DNA from: Paracoccus pantotrophus
GTDB taxonomy: Bacteria; Pseudomonadota; Alphaproteobacteria; Rhodobacterales; Rhodobacteraceae
Direction: 5' to 3'
DNA: 64,000 nucleotides
Assembly (NCBI RefSeq): GCF_008824185.1
Contig: NZ_CP044426.1
Location: 558,001-622,000, forward strand
Shown here: piece after piece, positions 60,814 to 64,000 of the stretch
How the letters are laid out: each line of letters begins with the position of its first letter
How positions within the stretch are numbered: the stretch's first letter is position 1
Program-made: the position numbers and the translations under genes
Notes under the pieces: generated by a model
Told to the model about the DNA's origin: nothing
What the model saw: the letters and a program-made list of their open reading frames with translations, nothing else
Database searches by the model: none

Positions 60814-63057
60814 ATGCCCGAACGCAAGGACAGCGACTCGCGCAAGCTGCTGCGGCGGCTGCGCGAAACCTTGGCCGCCCCTGGGGGCGGCCAGGACCGT
60901 CTCGATCAGATCACCCATCACATCGCCGATTCGATGGGAACCGAGGTCTGTTCGATCTATCTTTTCCGCGATCCCGCCACGCTGGAGCTGTGCGCCACCG
61001 AGGGGCTGAAGCCCGAATCGGTGCATAAGACCCGGCTGCGCCTGGGCGAGGGGCTGGTCGGCCGCGTCGCCCGCTCGGGCCGGCACGTGAACACCGCCAA
61101 TGCCCCGGCCGAGCCCGGTTTCCGCTACATGCCCGAGACCGGCGAAGAGGTCTATTCCAGCTTCCTGGGCGTGCCGATCCAGCGCGTCGGCGAAAAGCTG
61201 GGCGTGCTGGTGGTGCAGTCCCGCGATGCCCGCCAGTTCAACGAGGACGAGGTCTATGGGCTGGAGGTGGTCGCCATGGTCCTGGCCGAGATGGCCGAGC
61301 TGGGCGCCTTCCTGGGCTCGCAGGCGGACAGCCTGCCGCTCCAGCACCGCTTTCCGGTCATGTTCCGCGGCTCGACCGCGCAGGAGGGCGCGGCCGAGGG
61401 CCGGGTCTGGCTGCACGAGCCCCGCGTGGTGGTCACCAATCCGGTCGCCGACGATCCGCTGAAGGAAAAGGCCCGGCTGACCGAGGCCGTGGCCATGCTG
61501 CGCACCACGGTCGATTCCATGCTGGCCGCCACCGACATGGGTTCGGGCGATTCGGCCGAGGTCATGGAGACCTATCGCATGTTCGCCCATTCCCGCAGCT
61601 GGCTGCGCCGGATGGAAGAGGCGATCGACCTGGGCCTTTCGGCCGAGGCCGCGGTCGAGAAAGAACAAAGCCAGGCCCGCGCCCGGCTGGAAAGCGCCGC
61701 CGATCCCTATCTGCGCGACCGGCTGCACGATCTGGACGACCTGTCGAACCGGCTCTTGCGCATCCTGACCGGGCAGGGGCGCGACACCGGCGCCGAGATG
61801 CCCGACGACCCGATCCTGGTCGCACGCAACATCGGCCCGGCCGAGTTGCTGGATTATGGCCGGCGCCTCAGGGGCGTGGTGCTGGAGGAGGGCTCGGTCG
61901 GCAGCCATGCCGCCATCGTCGCCCGCGCGCTGGCCATCCCGCTGGTGATCCATGCCGAGCGCGTCACCTCCGAGGCGCTGAACGGCGACCTGATCCTGGT
62001 GGATGGCGACATGGGCACCGTGCATCTGCGCCCCGAGGAATCGGTCGCCAAGGCCTTTCGCGACAAGATGGCGATGCAGGCCGAGGCGCAAAAGCGTTAT
62101 GCCGGGTTGCGCGACCTGCCCGCCACCGCGAAATGCGGCACGACGATCCAGCTTTACATGAATGCCGGGCTGATGGCCGACCTGCCCAGCCTGGAAAGCT
62201 CGGGCGCCGAGGGGGTGGGGCTGTTCCGCACCGAGTTGCAGTTCCTGACCCGCACCCGCGTGCCGCGCCGGGGCGAGCTGGCGGCGCTTTACGCGCATGT
62301 GCTGGACAATGCCCATGGCAAACCGGTGATGTTCCGCACGCTGGACATCGGCTCGGACAAGGTGCTGCCCTACATGAAGCCGCAGGACGAGCCGAACCCG
62401 GCCATGGGCTGGCGGGCGATCCGGGTGGGGCTGGACAAGCGCGGCGTCTTGCGGATGCAGTTGCAGGCGCTGATCCGCGCCGCGGTGGGGCGGCCGCTCT
62501 ATGTCATGTTCCCCTTCATCACCGAGATGCACGAGTTCGAAGAGGCGCATAAGCTGCTGATGGAGCAACTGGCGCGCGAACAGCGGCTGGGCCATGCCAT
62601 GCCCTCGGACATTCGCGTCGGCGCCATGCTCGAGACGCCCTCGTTGGCCTTCGCGCCGAAGAAGTTCTTCGAGATGTGCGATTTCATCTCGGTGGGCGGC
62701 AATGACCTGAAGCAGTTCTTCTTTGCCGCCGACCGCGAGAACGAGCGCGTGCGGCGGCGCTATGACACGCTGAACACCTCCTTCATCTCGCTGCTCGACC
62801 AGATCGTGCGGCGCTGCGACGAGGCGCGGGTGCCGGTGTCGTTCTGCGGCGAGGATGCCGGCCGTCCGATCGAGGCGGTAACGCTGGCGGCGCTGGGGTT
62901 CCGGCGGCTGTCGATGCGCCCGGCCTCGATCGGGCCGGTGAAGCACCTGATCCGGCGCGTGGACCTGAGCGAACTGAAGCGGCTGATCGACGACGCGCGC
63001 ACTCTGGGCGAGACGAATCTGCGCCGCTGCATCACCGACTGGCTGGCGCGGCAGTAG
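60814..63057 (+). CDS. ptsP: Phosphoenolpyruvate-protein phosphotransferase PtsP (EI-Ntr)
   Basis: This 747-residue protein has an N-terminal GAF sensor domain (about residues 20-160, with MGTEVCSIYLFRDPATLELC). An enzyme I N-terminal domain follows. The phosphohistidine domain has EEGSVGSHAAIVARALAI (catalytic His). The PEP-binding barrel has GVGLFRTELQFL, KPQDEPNPAMGWRAIRVGLD and VSFCGEDAGRPIEAVTLAAL. It transfers phosphate from PEP to the nitrogen-branch HPr (NPr), a regulatory rather than sugar-transport route. The GAF domain binds glutamine or related signals in other bacteria. It starts with a GGGAGG site after lysC. Confidence 0.96.
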   Translation: MPERKDSDSRKLLRRLRETLAAPGGGQDRLDQITHHIADSMGTEVCSIYLFRDPATLELCATEGLKPESVHKTRLRLGEGLVGRVARSGRHVNTANAPAEPGFRYMPETGEEVYSSFLGVPIQRVGEKLGVLVVQSRDARQFNEDEVYGLEVVAMVLAEMAELGAFLGSQADSLPLQHRFPVMFRGSTAQEGAAEGRVWLHEPRVVVTNPVADDPLKEKARLTEAVAMLRTTVDSMLAATDMGSGDSAEVMETYRMFAHSRSWLRRMEEAIDLGLSAEAAVEKEQSQARARLESAADPYLRDRLHDLDDLSNRLLRILTGQGRDTGAEMPDDPILVARNIGPAELLDYGRRLRGVVLEEGSVGSHAAIVARALAIPLVIHAERVTSEALNGDLILVDGDMGTVHLRPEESVAKAFRDKMAMQAEAQKRYAGLRDLPATAKCGTTIQLYMNAGLMADLPSLESSGAEGVGLFRTELQFLTRTRVPRRGELAALYAHVLDNAHGKPVMFRTLDIGSDKVLPYMKPQDEPNPAMGWRAIRVGLDKRGVLRMQLQALIRAAVGRPLYVMFPFITEMHEFEEAHKLLMEQLAREQRLGHAMPSDIRVGAMLETPSLAFAPKKFFEMCDFISVGGNDLKQFFFAADRENERVRRRYDTLNTSFISLLDQIVRRCDEARVPVSFCGEDAGRPIEAVTLAALGFRRLSMRPASIGPVKHLIRRVDLSELKRLIDDARTLGETNLRRCITDWLARQ

Positions 63058-63761
63058 CGGCCCGGCGTGCCGTGCCCTTTGCGCGCCGTATCGCGCGCCG
63101 CAGGGCCGGGCCTGCCGTCGATCATGATGTCCCGCGTCGGCGCGCAGGCCGGCCGCCGGGCAGTAGCGCACTTGCAGGCGTCTGTGGCCGCCGCGGTGAA
63201 TGGGCATCGTTCCGCACCTGTTTTGACCGCAGGCACCAGCCGGCTTTGTGCCGGCTCCGGCGGCCGAAGCGCGGGACGCCGGGCTGCCGCCACGCACCTT
63301 GCCTGCGCAGGCCAGGCGTCGAAAGGTAGCGGTCAGACCGGACGGTTACGATCATGGGTTATGAAATCCATGAGGTCGCGGCTGCGGCGATGTTTGACTT
63401 TATGCGGCAGATAGAGTTGCAGAGCACTCATCCTGCCCGTCCCCGAGGCTACTTTAAGCGGAGCTGCGAATCTTGGTCTCGCATGGCCGTAGAGGAAGGG
63501 ATACCCAGTTCAGCCGACGGCCTTGGTCAGCGCACACCATAAACAAAAAGGTTTACGGTGTGCGCGAAGCCGCGCACATATTTTCATCTAACATATTGAT
63601 TTTTTGGCGATAGAATTTCTGACATTTCGGAAAAATGGCAGGTTTCGAGCTCAAAAGCTCAAACCTTTTGCCACCCGTCATCGCGCCGGGGGCAGCGCCC
63701 CCATCCCGCCCGCATGCGTCCCCGGTTGACCGGCAGGCTGGCGCGGCATATCTGCCCCCTC
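63058..63761. other. 704-bp gene-poor region with AT-rich hairpin cluster
   Basis: Between ptsP and the ABC-F gene there is no frame I can support. A 62-codon frame at 63354-63542 has no ribosome site or family resemblance. 63058-63350 is GC-rich and plain. 63530-63660 is sharply AT-richer and contains two competing hairpins. Further down, GGGGGC (63688-63693) and GCCCCC (63697-63702) form a 6-bp hairpin about 60 bp before the ABC-F start. A TAGAAT (63613-63618) in the AT-rich part is a possible -10, without a good -35. Confidence 0.4.
63530..63578 (+). promoter_or_regulatory. Two mutually exclusive stem-loops upstream of the ABC-F gene
   Basis: Stem A: GCGCACACCATAAAC (63530-63544) pairs with GTTTACGGTGTGCGC (63551-63565), 15 positions with one A-C mismatch, loop AAAAAG. 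Stem B: TGTGCGCG (63559-63566) pairs perfectly with CGCGCACA (63571-63578), loop AAGC, followed by TATTTTC. The shared segment 63559-63565 can join only one stem at a time. The layout resembles a terminator/anti-terminator switch, or simply a strong ptsP-side terminator. Confidence 0.55.
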
Positions 63762-64000
63762 ATGGCACGCGCTCCGCTTCTGCAACTCACCGATATTTCC
63801 CTGACCTTCGGCGGCAATCCCGTCTTTGAAGGGCTGAACCTGACCGTTCAGCAGGGCGACCGGCTGGCGCTGGTCGGCCGCAACGGCTCGGGCAAGTCCA
63901 CGCTGATGAAGGTCATGGCCGGGCTGGTCGAGCCCGATGCCGGCCAGGTCATCACCTCCGCCGGCACCCGCGTGGGCTATATGGAGCAGGACCCGGACCT
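63762..64000 (+). CDS. ABC-F family ATPase (partial, cut by window end)
   Basis: The first 79 codons are visible. The start MARAPLLQLTDISLTFGGNP is followed by VFEGLNLTVQQGDRLALVG and the Walker A GRNGSGKSTLMKVMAGLVEP, then TRVGYMEQDP, the first half of a soluble double-ATPase of the ABC-F (Uup/EttA-like) type. These proteins act on the ribosome rather than in transport. The Gln of YMEQDP matches the family. A Uup-like role is likely but cannot be settled without the rest of the gene. Confidence 0.85.
   Translation, partial: MARAPLLQLTDISLTFGGNPVFEGLNLTVQQGDRLALVGRNGSGKSTLMKVMAGLVEPDAGQVITSAGTRVGYMEQDPD

Noticed and set aside
63354..63542. A 62-codon frame after ptsP (MGYEIHEV start)
   Set aside because: No ribosome site, no family resemblance and an unlikely composition. 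It ends within the first hairpin arm.

Overview
The window is high-GC, densely packed alphaproteobacterial chromosome. Gene content and order (trpG-trpD-trpC-moaC-moeA-lexA, lysC-ptsP, an acetolactate synthase typical of Rhodobacterales, and a GTTC-N7-GTTC SOS box in front of lexA) point to Rhodobacteraceae, most likely Paracoccus. This placement rests on family knowledge and motif reading, not on a database search. There is no prophage, CRISPR array, rRNA or intact insertion sequence. One tRNA gene (tRNA-Pro, UGG anticodon) is present.

Layout. 1-7.6 kb: a DUF1800/DUF1501 exported pair (the first cut by the window edge), a GNAT acetyltransferase, an orphan response regulator, methylmalonyl-CoA epimerase, several small conserved proteins, a nitroreductase and an M48 lipoprotein protease. 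7.6-18.7 kb: ilvN/ilvB, the aminoacyl-tRNA-protein transferase bpt, glnE, a 777-bp gene-free stretch with degenerate repeats, an MshEN-glycosyltransferase fusion, carA and a YqeY protein. 18.9-29.3 kb: a nine-gene, same-strand locus that reads as a pentitol utilisation island. It has a xylitol/polyol dehydrogenase, xylulokinase, an AraC regulator, a ribose-type ABC importer (binding protein, double ATPase, permease), a ribitol dehydrogenase, a D-ribulokinase-like FGGY kinase and an L-xylulose-reductase-like SDR. Together these would import ribitol, xylitol or arabitols and deliver D-ribulose-5-P and D-xylulose-5-P to the pentose phosphate pathway.

29.3-37.1 kb: a DUF421 membrane protein coupled to a FAD-dependent oxidoreductase, then a PotABCD-type ABC importer with two tandem binding proteins of identical length. 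Strong hairpins follow each binding-protein gene. A bidirectional hairpin at 37050-37071 separates this operon from a long minus-strand run (37.1-48.1 kb). In transcription order that run is trpG, trpD, ung, trpC, moaC, moeA, lexA, a D-Ala-D-Ala carboxypeptidase gene, tmk, holB, tatD, an MBL-fold hydrolase gene and an AEC transporter gene. Many neighbours share 4-bp stop/start overlaps. lexA has its own sigma70-like promoter, with an SOS box lying over the -10.

48.3-64 kb: a Pro/Ala-rich membrane-anchored protein, an aminotransferase, a PpiD-like periplasmic folding factor translationally coupled to trpE, gpt, a LysE exporter, fabI divergent from pdxH, a double cold-shock-domain protein coupled to a DUF192 protein, tRNA-Pro, two tiny genes meeting tail to tail, lysC, ptsP, a 704-bp gene-poor stretch with competing stem-loops, and the first 79 codons of an ABC-F ATPase.

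The observations most worth following are the multi-pentitol locus, the MshEN-GT2 fusion (a possible c-di-GMP-controlled polysaccharide synthase), the three-copy degenerate repeat at 14037-14425, the Asp-to-Glu change in the ThDP motif of IlvB, the stand-alone N-terminal-like piece of a divergent polysaccharide deacetylase, and the mutually exclusive hairpins upstream of the ABC-F gene. No clear new defence or mobile system was found.
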